The notes under the pieces: model-generated
What the model saw: the letters and a program-made list of their open reading frames with translations, nothing else
Told to the model about the DNA's origin: nothing
Database searches by the model: none
Shown: positions 25,241-36,410 of the stretch, piece by piece
Layout of the letters: every line of letters starts with the position of its first letter
Position numbering within the stretch: the stretch's first letter is position 1
Translations under genes and position numbers: made by a program
Assembly: GCA_021464245.1 (NCBI GenBank)
Contig: JADCRB010000061.1
Location: 1,050,202-1,114,201, forward strand
DNA: 64,000 nucleotides
Source: Carallia brachiata
Lineage: Eukaryota > Streptophyta > Magnoliopsida > Malpighiales > Rhizophoraceae
Direction of reading: 5' to 3'

Positions 25241-25533
25241 GTGGCCGGCGTTACTTGTGAGTTTGTTTGGGAACTAGCTTATAGAATTGATTTGCTTTTT
25301 TCCTTTGTTTTCTCCCTGAAATTTTGGTTATGGCCTGTGTAAATTTGGCTGCGTCAGTTACTTGTTTATTGGTTTTGATGGATAAGACTGATGTGGGTGC
25401 TTGTGTTCTATTTGGTGCACAAGTTAGATTAGATCATCTGTTTTCATCTCATTTGCTTGAACTAGCTATTTTGTTTTTAGTTCTGAATAATTAGGTTACG
25501 CCCAATTAAATTATCTCTATCATATAACTGAAG

Positions 25534-26786
25534 TGCTTCAAAATTCCACTGGCGGTTGCTGTGCGAAGAACACGAGAACTAAAAAAGATGTGGCTGGAGT
25601 TCAAGGTCATTGGGAGCACACACTTAAGAGCACAGAGTTGGCCTTGAAATTCTACAACAACACTGACCATGTTTTTTTTATCTTTTTCATTTCTTCTTTG
25701 CTGTTTTTCGTTCTTTTCTTCTTTAATCTACGGCAAAACTTGCTGTTTTTTTCTTTAAGTAGGATGGGTTTGGTATTTCACTACCCAGTTTCTTAATTCC
25801 TATTGTTCTCAGGGTGTTGGTTTTGAACTTGTGGAGCCTGTTTCTAGCCATACCTTCTTTGCTTTTGTCGTTGGCTACCCTACCACTTATTGGCAACATG
25901 TCAACTTCAAAGCTAGGCCTTAAGGTTCTTGCTCCAGTGGTCTGTCTACAAAGCTCTTCTTTGCTGAAATGAGCAGAGGATCTTCCATTATGTAACTGCA
26001 TGTACCATTGTGGACCCCATTGACTCTGGTATCTCGCAAATTCCTTCCTTTTATTTCGTAATTTTCATTTTTTTATGAATTCTTTTATAAGATTCTTTGA
26101 ATTCTTTCTCTTTTTTTCTGCTATAAATTTGTTAGTATTGAGTCGTGTATCTATAACATATGTAGAGCTAACAACTCGTTGGAGGAATAAAATTAAGTTT
26201 TGGTCCTTTTCGATCTTTCTCATTCCAATTGTTTCCATATCATTTGGAAGACTGAATTCTTGTTGGTGATGATTCTATTAATTTGTGACTGTGGATTGAT
26301 TTTATAATGTTCTACAATACTGGGTCAAGTTCCCTCTTCTATCATCATGTCTTTGATAAACATCCACAATAAAAATAATGTTGTCATGTGTGGCTCTGTT
26401 GTCTGTGGAGGACCTGCTCTTTCATTCCACAGCTTATGAGTGAAGCCATGTGTTATCTACCATCCCTCAAGGCAACAAGAAAAAGCCTGCAACATGCGTC
26501 TGGTATCCTTGTTAATTTGCTGTACACGTTGCTGTGAGTCACTCTGGATAGAAAAAAAAAATTATATTTTGAGTTGTTTGATTACTAGGAAATAGATGGT
26601 GTTCACTGGTGTAGGATTTTAGTTAGAAACAGGGCCCTGATATAGTTGATTGACAATATGTTACTTGTGCAGGCAATGCAACGGATTCTATTTGTAAATG
26701 TTGGAGGATTTGTAAAGTTTGCGGTTCAGGAATTCGTCACCCTGCTTCTGGATTTGATGCTGGCATGCAAGGACTAGAGATGGAAG
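25534..26786 (+). pseudogene. Locus A module 3 (type I)
   Basis: Exons 25534-25670 (open), 25813-26028 and 26673-26786. Exon 2 has TAA replacing the Lys codon after KARP, plus a net 4-nt loss around the SQWN region. Exon 3 keeps CKCWRICKVCGSGIRHPASG but lacks 28 nt at its end relative to module 1. Confidence 0.8.
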
Positions 26787-26889
26787 GTAAGAGAATAATA
26801 GGGTTGCTTTGCTCAAATGAATTAAAAAATATTGTAACAGTTGATCACTCAAAGCTCTCCCACCATTCTATGTATGCTTGTGTATTATA

Positions 26890-26891
<2 letters not shown>

Positions 26892-26925
<34 letters not shown>
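26892..26925. repeat. (GT)n microsatellite
   Basis: About 17 GT units in the intron after module 3. The equivalent spot after module 1 (about 23660-23692) has a shorter, interrupted GT run, so the array grew after the modules duplicated. Confidence 0.9.
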
Positions 26926-26926
<1 letters not shown>

Positions 26927-27421
26927 ATTTGCCATAGATTGATTTCAATGTTTTGCGTGAAATAAAGGGGAATTAATAACTTTAGAATGATTCTAAACCA
27001 AATTGGAATGGGGGGTGTAGAAATATATCAGAGTCAATAGGAGTCCAGATATGGACTTTCATCCAAGTACTTCTTCTTTTCTACTACTATAATTAATAAT
27101 CTTACATACTAAAATTTTCCAGTAAATAATAACTTTAGAAATTGATACACCTTAGAAAGAAAAAACAGAATAAAAATATTTATATTAATAAATCTGCTTA
27201 TCGAAATACGGAGTAAATTGAGGAACATTGGATCCTTACCCACTCCCTTTTTCAGGAGGATAATATTTGCTCTTCTGTTTGGTGTTTCACTTTTGGTTCA
27301 ATTTATTATTCAGTTTGTTTCATTTTGATTTATTTTTCTGTTTTTTTTTTTGCATCCATTTCCTATTTTACTTCTGAATACTTGTGTGTTTGCCCTAAGT
27401 AGTTAATCTGCATTTTACAAG

Positions 27422-28460
27422 TTTAGAATCAAATATCGAGGAGCACCTGTGTAGTTGTCGGATTTAATGGACATTAGAGCTAAAGAAGAAAATGCAAAAG
27501 ACACTAGAACTAAAGAAGAACTGGCTGGAGCTCATTCGGAGCACACGATTAAGGACACAGAATTGGCCTTGGAAAGTTGGAATTCTACATCAGTAATAAT
27601 GATGTGTGTCTTCGTTTTCATCCCTTTTGCTGTCTTTTGCTATTTTCTTCTGTAATTTATACGGCTAAATTAAAAGGATGGTTTGGGTGTTCACCTCATG
27701 TTTTATCATCCTACTTTTCTCAGGGTGTTAGTTTTGAACTTGTGGAAGCTGTTTGTGGCATAACTTTCATTGCTTCTACCAGTGGCCTCTGTTGCGCCCA
27801 TTGGCAACATGTCAACTTCAAAGCTCGGCCCAAAGTTTCTTGCTCCGGTGATCCTTCTGCAATGCTCTTCTTTGCTGAATTAAGGAGAAAGAAGTTGTCC
27901 GAGTGGATTGTAACTGTTTGTACTGTGACTGCATGTACTATTATGGATTCCGATGACCCCAGTATCTCTCAAGTTCCTTGTTATTTCATTGTTACATCTT
28001 TCCGATGATATGTTTTTTCTCAAGATTCTGATAATTTCCATTTCTCCTCCTTTTGCTAGTGGCTACTGTCTAGTAATCCTTCCATCACATTTTTAGAGCT
28101 AGCAGCTGCTTGAAGGAATTAAATATAGTTCTAGTTCTTTGGGTCAAGAACCATTTTCTTAGCCGTGTGTCCTTTTTCAACATTCTACTGCAAAAATAAC
28201 GAATTGTGTTTGAATGTGACGCCGTTAATCACATGAATTTTGTGATGTTTAATTACTCAAAAGTCAAAATATGTGGAACTCTCTAGCTTGAAATTTCAGT
28301 TAGACGCTGGGCTTGATTTGGTTGATTAACGGTATACTACATGTGTGCAAGACATGCAACAGATCACGCGCGTGAATGCGTGAGGAAGAGTAGGGTCTGC
28401 AAGGTCTGCAGTTCAGTGATTTGTCACCCTTCTTCCGGATTTGAGGTTGGTGGTATTTAG
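27422..28460 (+). pseudogene. Locus A module 4 (type II, terminal)
   Basis: Exon 1 (27422-27603) contains TAG shortly after its start and has lost one base at the acceptor junction. Exon 2 (27724-27961) is open and 15 nt longer than other type II copies: it encodes IVTVCT followed by VTACTIMD, as if type II sequence had been joined to type I sequence. Exon 3 (28352-28460) keeps a Cys motif ending CKVCSSVICHPSSGF and a stop, with no donor site. Confidence 0.75.
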
Positions 28461-28644
28461 CCAAAAAGGACTGCCAAAATCTAAAATTCAAGTGTTGCCG
28501 TTCTCACACGCACCAAGTTACTGTCAAATCGCTCTTCTGCTTGCTCATGAAGGCGGGTGTAAAATGAGATTCTGGGTGGGGGACTTGCTTGTCTCCAGTG
28601 TTTCTAAGCTATGGAACTATATGACTTATTTTTAATTTCACTAG

Positions 28645-29312
28645 TATAGTTTTTAAAATCGAACCCGAAGTTGAACTGGTAAGAAGGTTAGGTTAGTGGT
28701 TTAGCGGTTCAACCAAAAAAATCGGCGGTTGAACCGACAGATCAATTCTGATTTAATAAATACTTATAATTTATCATTTTTTAATGACAAGCAATGAATA
28801 TAGTTATAAAAAATAGAATATAAGTCAACTTACACCTAAAATGAAATTAAAATACAAGATATTTAAGATAATTTTTTAATTAAATAAATTAATAAAGTAT
28901 AAATATCAAAAAGTAAAATGTTATAGAGTTATTAATAAAATATTCATATCTAAAAATAAATACCATGGAGTCAATATATAATTCAAAAATGTTACATTTT
29001 TTATTAATATAAATAAGTGTGATTTATCATCATTTTTAATCCAAAAAAAGAAAAAAAAATTAAATGACGTCGTTTTGCGTAAAACAATCTGGGTGACCCG
29101 ATCACTGATTCACCGGTTTTTTGGTCCGACCAACTGGTTTATCTGTTTTCGAGTCATCGGTTCATCGATTTTTCAGTTCGACTGGCCGGTTCACGAGTTT
29201 TCAGAGGGTTCATTTCCTACTCTGGTTTTATCATAAAATCGGATCGGTCCAATCTTCATTTTATCGATTTTTCAATCCGACCAGCCGGTTTAGTCCAATT
29301 TTTAAAACTATG
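28645..29312. mobile_element. hAT-like non-autonomous DNA transposon
   Basis: 668 bp flanked by an exact 8-bp target duplication TTCACTAG (28637-28644 and 29313-29320). The ends are inverted: TATAGTTTTTAAAATCGAAC on the left against CATAGTTTTAAAAATTGGAC on the opposite strand of the right end. GGTT/CCGG-rich subterminal repeats lie inside each end. There is no transposase, so it is a MITE-like element. An 8-bp duplication indicates the hAT superfamily. Confidence 0.85.
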
Positions 29313-29687
29313 TTCACTAGAGTGAGTTAGGCCAACGGCTTGCTTATGCTAGTTGTTAGATATTTATTAAAATGTAATAACACGACTTTAGTTTGTCCTA
29401 AGAAATCTAATTAATTTATTTTAATTCTTCCCACTTCTGTTTTGTTTAGTTTTTCAAAAATAACTTATTCATATTTAATTTTTTTACTTTTGACAGAAAA
29501 TTTTACTCATTCTCAAACACTTAACAGATAACTATCAAAATTGCAAATTTAGAAATTTATCATGCATCTGACCTAAAGAGATTTGAGATGGAAAAGAAAA
29601 GAACTCATAACCACCACTTCTAGAAATTGCTAGTTAGCATTGCAAGAGCCTAATTCTTCACACCAAAACACAAAACAACATCATACT

Positions 29688-30605
29688 CTATCCCCGCTTC
29701 TGCAAGAAGACGTTATACATCTCGAATAAATCCGGCACATCAAAACCACATAACCCATAACCACCAATTCCAAAGTCTTTACCGTAACTGTTTTGATAAA
29801 TAAAGACCCCATTTGCTATTTTCAAATCATACCCTATTATCATCACGGAATGATTTTCGCTCACTCTCTCTTCCCCCACTTCTTCGCTCTCTCTCTCTCT
29901 CCCCACTTGTTGATATATAGTCTTTCCTCGCATGTCCCAATCCTTGTAACCACAATTGAAAGTAGCAATCATAGGTCCATCTTTACGCAGCGACTTCAAA
30001 ATCACGTCCAATAGTTCAGAATTTTCTATCTTGAATTCAACTTCTCCATCTGGGACCATGACAACATTTGCCGATCGTTGTCCCTGAAAAATCAAAAACA
30101 GTAGATTAAAAATAAATACAATAATTCAATAACAAATTAAATTCAAGAAACACAATTTTCATACTGCGGCTATCCTATGAGGATAGAAAAAAGTAGTAGT
30201 CAGCCGTCCAGGAACTCTCCTCATCCACTCCAGAAAATTTATGCAAGTAAAGCCTTTCATTTCAGGATCCAATCCATCCACAACTTGTTGGATTGACAGT
30301 TCTGCGTCAGTATTCCAAGTCTGCACTACATTCAGCTCATTATCAAATGTTGAGGGGATGTTTTGCGAAGCCAAATGAACCCTTAATCTCGCTTCAATGC
30401 TTTTAACTAAAGCATGTGAGTAGCAGGTGCCTAACAAAAAAAACCATCAATACATTTAAACAAAAATATTAAAAGATAGATTTGGTAGACATGACTGACC
30501 TTCGATCTGTTGTGTGACATTAGGAAGAATGTTTCTACCGTTACACAACTCTTCCCTCCAGCTGAAACTTTGTGGATAATAATCCGGAGGAAGGTGGTAT
30601 GCCAT
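29688..30605 (-). CDS. Papain-like cysteine protease (C1A), short and without propeptide
   Basis: Three minus-strand exons, 30605-30500, 30430-30165 and 30083-29688, with GT-AG introns and clean phases, give 255 aa. Papain-family landmarks are in order: SFSWREE near residue 14 (papain VDWR), oxyanion Gln32, nucleophile Cys38 in GTCYSHALV (Tyr replaces the usual Trp), LSIQQVVDG, His202 in NHSVMIIGY, and Asn222 in QNSYGKDFGIGGYG. So all four catalytic residues are present. There is no signal peptide or inhibitory prodomain (usual C1A precursors are about 330-360 aa), hence probably a cytosolic or specialised protein. A GA-rich microsatellite (29887-29902 region) encodes an acidic/basic insert, residues 185-200, just before the catalytic His. 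Divergence is high, so activity is uncertain. Confidence 0.82.
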
Positions 30606-32578
30606 AAATCACCAAATTAGGAAAACTGAAGATTATAAGAAGGGCTTTAAGTTTGTGCACTTGACGCAAAGTAGGTAATCATCGAAGTATAATAAAATAA
30701 TACAAACAAAAAAAAGATGCGAAGTCGGGTAGAAAGATAGTTTTGGGTGAAATCAAATGGGCATGGGCATTGTGGATGCAATGCAAAACTCTCCCCAAGC
30801 CAAGACTATACTAATATAATTTCACCAGCAGCAATGGAACCAAATGACCACTTAATGCTTGAACAGGAATCGGCTACAAGCTGAGTTTTGGTTTCTTCCG
30901 AGCAAATGTGTAAAAAACCAAAATAATGAGACATCTAAAAACATCTAAAAAAAAAAAAAGAGTTGTATTGTAAACAGGGACGATGCAATGGAACTTCAAC
31001 TAAAATCAAATCTACATAGAAAAAGTTATACAACTACAGCTATGGAAAAGAGACACAAATTTTCAGGTAAGAACCTTACACCCAGAAGGAGCAGAGCCGA
31101 TGTGACGTTTTGGACCTTTTGGAAAAATAGCACTGTGAAACTGAAGCAGAGCCTAAAAAGAAAAGCACTGTGAAACTGAAGCAGAGCCTAAAAAGAAAGG
31201 GATGTACTGCGTTGAAAAATAAACAAAACACAAAAATTCCAAAAAAAAAAAGACGAAAATGAAGGACATCTCTACCTGGAAGTCGACTGCGTCAAAGAGG
31301 GGGCAGCGAGGCACCAGCACGGCCGCCACGAGAGAACAAAATAAACCTAGGAATTGAGGCGTGCGGTTAAAGGGTCCACGTGTCACATCCTTGTGTTGGA
31401 GGAATGGTCAAAAACAACGCCGTTTCCCTGGCTTCGAACCATCGTTGGACTTACGAATAGCAATTTCCATTGCCCCTAGACCAGATTGGAGCAGTTGTGA
31501 ATTTGTGCATCTTGTATTTATATATATCAAACCAAGACAAAGCTGTATTCTCACAGATTTTTTTTTGACTTTTTTTTTTCTTTTTCTTTCGAGTTCTTGT
31601 AGCAAGTTAAATATAAACACAATATAAAACACTAATACTAAAAAATGTTTCATGTTTCTCTTTTTACTAAAAATATGCATTTTATTGAAAATCATGAACT
31701 TGATACCTATGTTAAAATTAATTAAATTTTAATATCATTTTACATTTAATTGTAAATCACATATAATTATATCTATCAAATATAATATTATAATACTATA
31801 CCTTATAAATTATTGAATTTTATACATTAATGCTTTTGTAAATAATCTATATTTATCATTTTATATATTAATTAATTATTTAATATTTTCATATATTAAA
31901 ATATAGTTTATATAAAATTAAATTTCTCCAATATGATGTTATAGTATGCACAATATTTATATTTGGTGTATTATTACATTATACTTATTAATATTTTTAG
32001 ACAATATATATAAATATTAAATTTTGTATATATTTAATATTAAATACTTGTTCTACCGGTTGAACAAATTAAACATCGAACCCCTAATTTTTTTGATTTG
32101 ATAATCGATCTAATTCTAACAACGTTGGTCCTACCCCTTGCAAAATCATTTTTTTTTTAATGCAAAAAAAAAGTCTGTACTATTGATATTTTTATTTAAT
32201 CTTTCTTATATGGGGGTATTCATCATCCCAAATATTGATGGAGATATGCAAAGCTCTATCACTGAAGATTATAATAATTAACGAATATAAAATGCATCAT
32301 CCTAATGAATCCTTTCTTAGTTTAAAACAAATACCTAACTTTTTTTTGCAAAGAAGAGTTGTAATCACAAAGATTCAAATTTAGGTTGTCAATATAAAAA
32401 TTTACTAACTTATTATCAAATTATTGCCTAACTAGAACAAATACTTAACTTTTTTGTAAAGAAAGAGTTGTAATTACAAAGATTTAAATTTAGGTCGTTA
32501 GTATAAAATTTTTTTGACATATTATTAAACTACTACTTGTATATGGAGTGAGGTTTGTCTAATAGTAATGTGTGATAA
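30606..32578. other. Intergenic, no gene recognised
   Basis: Promoter side of the protease gene, then AT-rich DNA; 31690-32080 is extremely AT-rich. It contains one exact 35-bp tandem duplication (31129-31198). No coding signal. Confidence 0.5.
31129..31198. repeat. 35-bp exact tandem duplication
   Basis: AGCACTGTGAAACTGAAGCA and the following 15 bases occur twice back to back (31129-31163, 31164-31198). Confidence 0.9.
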
Positions 32579-32587
32579 ATTTGTTAA

Positions 32588-33957
32588 GGAAAAATCAAAG
32601 AATCCACCCACTATCATTTTGCTGGTTTTTTTTTTTCAATATCCACTTCTTTCTCTTCTTTTTTTTTAATGTTGAAATCGCCCTTAATATTATGACCGTT
32701 AGTTGAAGCCGACCCTCCCCTACACTTTTCTGTTAACATTATCCACATAGACTCCACATGGCTACCTCCTGGACAGTTGACTTATGACAAAGATTCCACA
32801 TCATCAAATTTTATTTGTTAAAATTAACTTTTCAATTGTAATTATTTTTTTTGAATTTCAATTTTTACAAATTTTAATTAAATATTTTAAAATTTTAGGA
32901 AAAAAACAGAGAGAAATGTGAAAAGGCAAACTATGAAACATGTCGTTGTATACATGGAAACGAAGAAAAAGAAGTGTCATTTTGTATCATCATCAATCTC
33001 ACATCCCCTCTGCAAATAGCCTCTGTTTTATTTATTTATTTATTTATTTATTTTTAACAATTTTAATGTATCAAAATAATTATACTGCACCAATTAATGT
33101 CTATTAAATTTTAAAAAAAATTAATCTCCAATTCTATTGGTAGTTTGCGAAATTCCGAAAAATACTGAACCTATTCCTATTGTGCTCGAATTCAAATTCT
33201 TTCTCTCTCTGTCCCTCTATTTCTTCTCTCTCTCTCTCTCTCTGTCTTCCTCCCTCAGCTCAAAATCCAAAATCGATCCATCCCAAAAGAATAACCCGGC
33301 CGACTTCCCTCCGCCACTTTCTCTCTCTTGCTTCTCCTTTTCTCTCACTATTTTGTCCTTGCTGATTTCCGCTTGGAAAGTTTGGACGCCGAGGACGAAG
33401 ACGGCGTCACAGAGGAGCTCTTCGATCTCGCCGACCTTCCCATGATTCTTCCCAACTCACCACCCGTTGGCCCAGATCTCAAGCTTTCTTTTGAAAGGAA
33501 AAGTTCTTAACTCAAAAATATGTGCGTTCAAAATGTTTCAATACTTTTACCCAAAAAAAAAAAAATCAATCCCTGTAACTGTAATTCAGCTCCAGAAAGA
33601 GGAAGAAAGGAGAGAGAGAACTGACCTTTTGTTTTGTTTGGCTTTTTTTTTTTAATTTTAAAATTTGAATTATAATTTGTAAAAATTGAAATTTGAATAA
33701 AAATTAATTTAATTAAAATTTAAAAGTTATTTTTTTAAAAAAAAAAAAATGCAACATCTTCAAATTTTGCTGACATGGTATCTTTGTCTTCGATCAACAC
33801 CCCACGTGGCCAATATGTGGCGTCCGTTAACGGAAAAGTGCATGAGAGGGCCAATTTTAACTTACACAATGTCCAAGGGCAATTTCAACATAAAAAAAGG
33901 AAGTAGCTGCAAATCAAAAACCGAGAAAACATGGTGGGGGAATTTTTGTATTTTGCC
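32588..33957. mobile_element. Mutator-like element carrying internal gene-like DNA (Pack-MULE candidate)
   Basis: Divergent long terminal inverted repeats: GGAAAAATCAAAGAATCC at the left against GGCAAAATACAAAAATTCCC on the opposite strand at the right. Similarity continues inward for some 200-300 bases, including ATGTTGAAATCGCCCTT against ATGTTGAAATTGCCCTT. The flanks ATTTGTTAA (32579-32587) and ATTGGTTAA (33958-33966) match at 8 of 9 positions, the duplication size of Mutator-like elements. No transposase. The centre (about 33130-33510) is much more GC-rich than the arms. Confidence 0.6.
33137..33510 (+). pseudogene. Gene-like segment inside the Mutator-like element
   Basis: A CT-rich leader-like stretch is followed by GC-rich sequence whose plus-strand frame reads DAEDEDGVTEELFDLADLPM and then a Pro-rich segment. 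The composition is that of a plant 5' UTR plus first exon, unlike the AT-rich arms. I do not recognise the parent gene. A captured fragment is an inference from position and composition. Confidence 0.4.
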
Positions 33958-33966
33958 ATTGGTTAA

Positions 33967-34574
33967 TGACTAATTAAAGAAAAATTAGGAAATTAAAAAA
34001 ATAAAATAAGAAGATTAAAAAATTATCATGTAAACATCCTTTGTTAATGTGATGAATGACGTGTCAAAAAAAGATTGACTTCACAATTGAGATAGAATTT
34101 TATGCACAAAAATAACAACAATTTAAAAGAAATAAATACCTTTTACCTACCAAAATATTGTTAAAGATGAACTTTTTAAACAAAAATAAAAAAGAATACA
34201 AATTGAAAAACGTTGAAACATGATATGTGAAGGATGAAATTTTGTTTTTGTGAAAATAAAACTAGAAAACTAGGCTTTTTATTTTTTTGATAACATGATA
34301 CTAAACTTTTTTTTTTTGTCTGAGATCACATAACTAAAAGTTTATTGAGTCTCGACTAATCTGACTTGAGCCGGATAGACTCACAAAGGATTAAAATTCT
34401 TCAAATATTTATTTATTTTATTTATAAGACTCAAATTTAAAATTTTATTTAAAAAATTTAAATTTTTTATTACTTAAACTAACAAGCGTTATTACAGGAA
34501 ACTAAGCTTTTTTTTTTTTTTTATTAATAGGAAAGGTATTATACCCAAGCAAAACAAAGAAAGTTGCATCCACA
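33967..34574. other. Intergenic, AT-rich
   Basis: Between two Mutator-like elements. No coding signal. Confidence 0.5.
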
Positions 34575-34583
34575 TATATTAAA

Positions 34584-35686
34584 GGAATAAAGGTTAATTT
34601 CACCCACCACGTTTAACTTAATTTTAAATTTCACCCACCACGTTTTTTTTTATTAAATTTGATCCATAACGTTACGTCCGTTAGTCTAATTTGGTCCTTC
34701 CGTCCATAACGCCGTTAACCCTGCTGACGTGACATGACGGAGTTTGACACGTTATCAATTTTTCCACGTCAGCATGTCACGTCAACATCTGTTGCTGACG
34801 TGGCATATGTATAAAAGTTAATTTGACCAACAAGGTTTCAGCTTATTTTAAATTTCACTGATAACGTTTTTTTTTTGTTAAAATTGGTCCATAACGTTAC
34901 ATCTTTTAGTCTAATTTGATCTTTTTGTACATAACGTCGTTAACTTTACTGATGTAGCATGACAATATTTGACACGTCATTAATTTTTTTTCCAAAGAGA
35001 TGGCTCCGTACTGACAATGCTAATGGTGGTTGGAGGCAGCGGCGATAGTTTGACGAGAAAAGTGACAACAACATAAAAGAAAAAATTCAAATATAAAGAT
35101 AACAATGACTTTTGTTGAATTTTATAAATTTATTTTTTTTGCTAAAAAAACAAAGGTATTCAAGTGGATATATATTTATGAATTTTAGTTTTTTATTTTG
35201 TTTGAATTTACATAGTGTGATTTTCAGTATAAATGTTTGGTTTAGATTTTAAAATTTTACTGCAAACGTGACATGTTGACATAGACGAAAATTATTGATG
35301 TGTCATACTCCGTCCATCATATTTGCTGAGTTAACGACGTTATGTACGAAAAGATCAAATTAGACGAAAAATGTAACGTTATGGACTAATTTTAATAAAA
35401 AAAACGTTATGAGTGAAATTTAAAATAAGCTGAAACCTTCTTGGTCAAATTAACTTTTATACATATGTCACGTCAGTAACAGATGTTGACATGACATGCT
35501 GACGTGGAAAAATTGATGACGTGTCAAACTCTATCATGCCACGTCAGCAGGGTTAACGGCGTTATGGACGGAAGGACCAAATTAGACTAACGGACGTAAC
35601 GTTATGGACTAAATTTAACAAAAAAAAACGTGGTAAGTAAAATTTAAAATAAAATTAAACGTGGTGATTAAATTGACCTTTATTCC
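34584..35686. mobile_element. Mutator-like non-autonomous element with ~400-bp inverted arms
   Basis: 1103 bp bounded by an exact 9-bp target duplication TATATTAAA (34575-34583 and 35687-35695). The termini are GGAATAAAGGTTAATTT and its inverted partner. Arms of roughly 400 bp (to about 34990, and from about 35275) contain the block CCATAACGTTACGTCCGTTA and a diverged second version of it, so each arm is itself a two-unit repeat. The centre has no transposase. The exact duplication and clear arm pairing suggest fairly recent insertion. Confidence 0.88.
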
Positions 35687-35699
35687 TATATTAAAAAAG

Positions 35700-35853
35700 A
35701 CCATGCCTTGGCCAATGGACTCCCAGGACATCTTGCCGAAGCAATTGCAGTACCTGAGGGGGTGATTCATGATAACAGGAAACTAAGCTTTGATGAATTG
35801 ATTGCAATGCTGAAAAATTGGGACCCAAGTCCAATTGCATGGCTAGTTGGACT
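35700..35853 (+). pseudogene. Unrecognised coding remnant
   Basis: One frame without an ATG reads HALANGLPGHLAEAIAVPEG and then KLSFDELIAMLKNWDPSPIA, ending at TAG (35851-35853). It looks like the last exon of a real gene, and it lies immediately beside the 9-bp duplication of the preceding element. A much more degraded copy lies at about 63565-63655. I cannot name the protein. Confidence 0.45.
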
Positions 35854-36410
35854 GTAGCTCAGCTTAGAAGGCTCCAATGGCCCGACAGGAAATTTAGGAC
35901 ATGCCATGAATTATCTAAGAAAGCTCTATGTTCAAGACCAAAAAAAAAAAAAAAGAAAGCTCTATGTTGAAGTTGAACACAGACAGGCGTCAGTTAATGA
36001 ATGTTGCTTTTGACCAATAAAAAAAAAAAAAAAGAATGTTGCTCACGGTCAGCAAAGTCATTGATAATTATTTTTAGTGAGTGGTATATAAATTCAATAT
36101 AATTTTTTTTTTTTAAGTTTATGGCTTTTTAAGACCTTGTATTAAAGTAATTTCTTTTCACATAAATTTTTTTTAAAAAAAAAATACATATCAAGCATGC
36201 ACCTTACTACTGTAACTTAATGCCAAGCATTAGATTTTTGTAAAGCTGAATGGGAACTGATGCTTTTACTAAAAATTTAAAAAGATCACCAGTATTCCAT
36301 AATTTAGGTTTTCATGTACTCAATATGATTGATGCAGACGTGCATTTAGGTTCAAATTTTTATCTCTAGTGATTAGGAAAAAACTTAATTACTTGCATCA
36401 GTCACATATT
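35740..36410 (+). repeat. Direct repeat, copy 1 (partner near 63540-63990)
   Basis: Shares in the same orientation with the right edge of the window blocks such as TAGCTCAGCTTAGAAGGCT, AACTGATGCTTT.ACTAAAAA and ATGTACTCA.TATGATTGATG, in the same order with indels between. It indicates an old segmental duplication about 28 kb apart. Confidence 0.75.

Larger units (their letters stand above)
20299..28460 (+). repeat. Arm A of a large inverted duplication
   Basis: From AAAAAACTGCTTGG at about 20299 onward the plus strand matches the minus strand of 48978 downward: first the 5' flank (for example the block 20340-20450 against 48840-48960 and the exon-like block 21600-21880 against 47700-47995), then the module exons. 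Arm A carries two I-II module pairs, arm B three. The arms are separated by about 9.4 kb. Identity looks high but indels are frequent. Confidence 0.85.
21739..28460 (+). pseudogene. Locus A: multi-module DUF3615-like gene, disabled
   Basis: Equivalent of the gene at 37870-47855. The 5' exon (21739-21802) has GTG where the other copy has ATG. Four modules follow in the order I, II, I, II, ending at 28458-28460 in a terminal exon. Every module is damaged: in-frame TGA and a 1-nt deletion in the first, loss of an acceptor region in the second, an in-frame TAA plus deletions in the third, and an in-frame TAG in the fourth. The untranslated gaps remain alignable to the other locus. The 15-nt insert in module 4 suggests recombination between module types. 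The domain itself is described under locus B. Confidence 0.8.
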
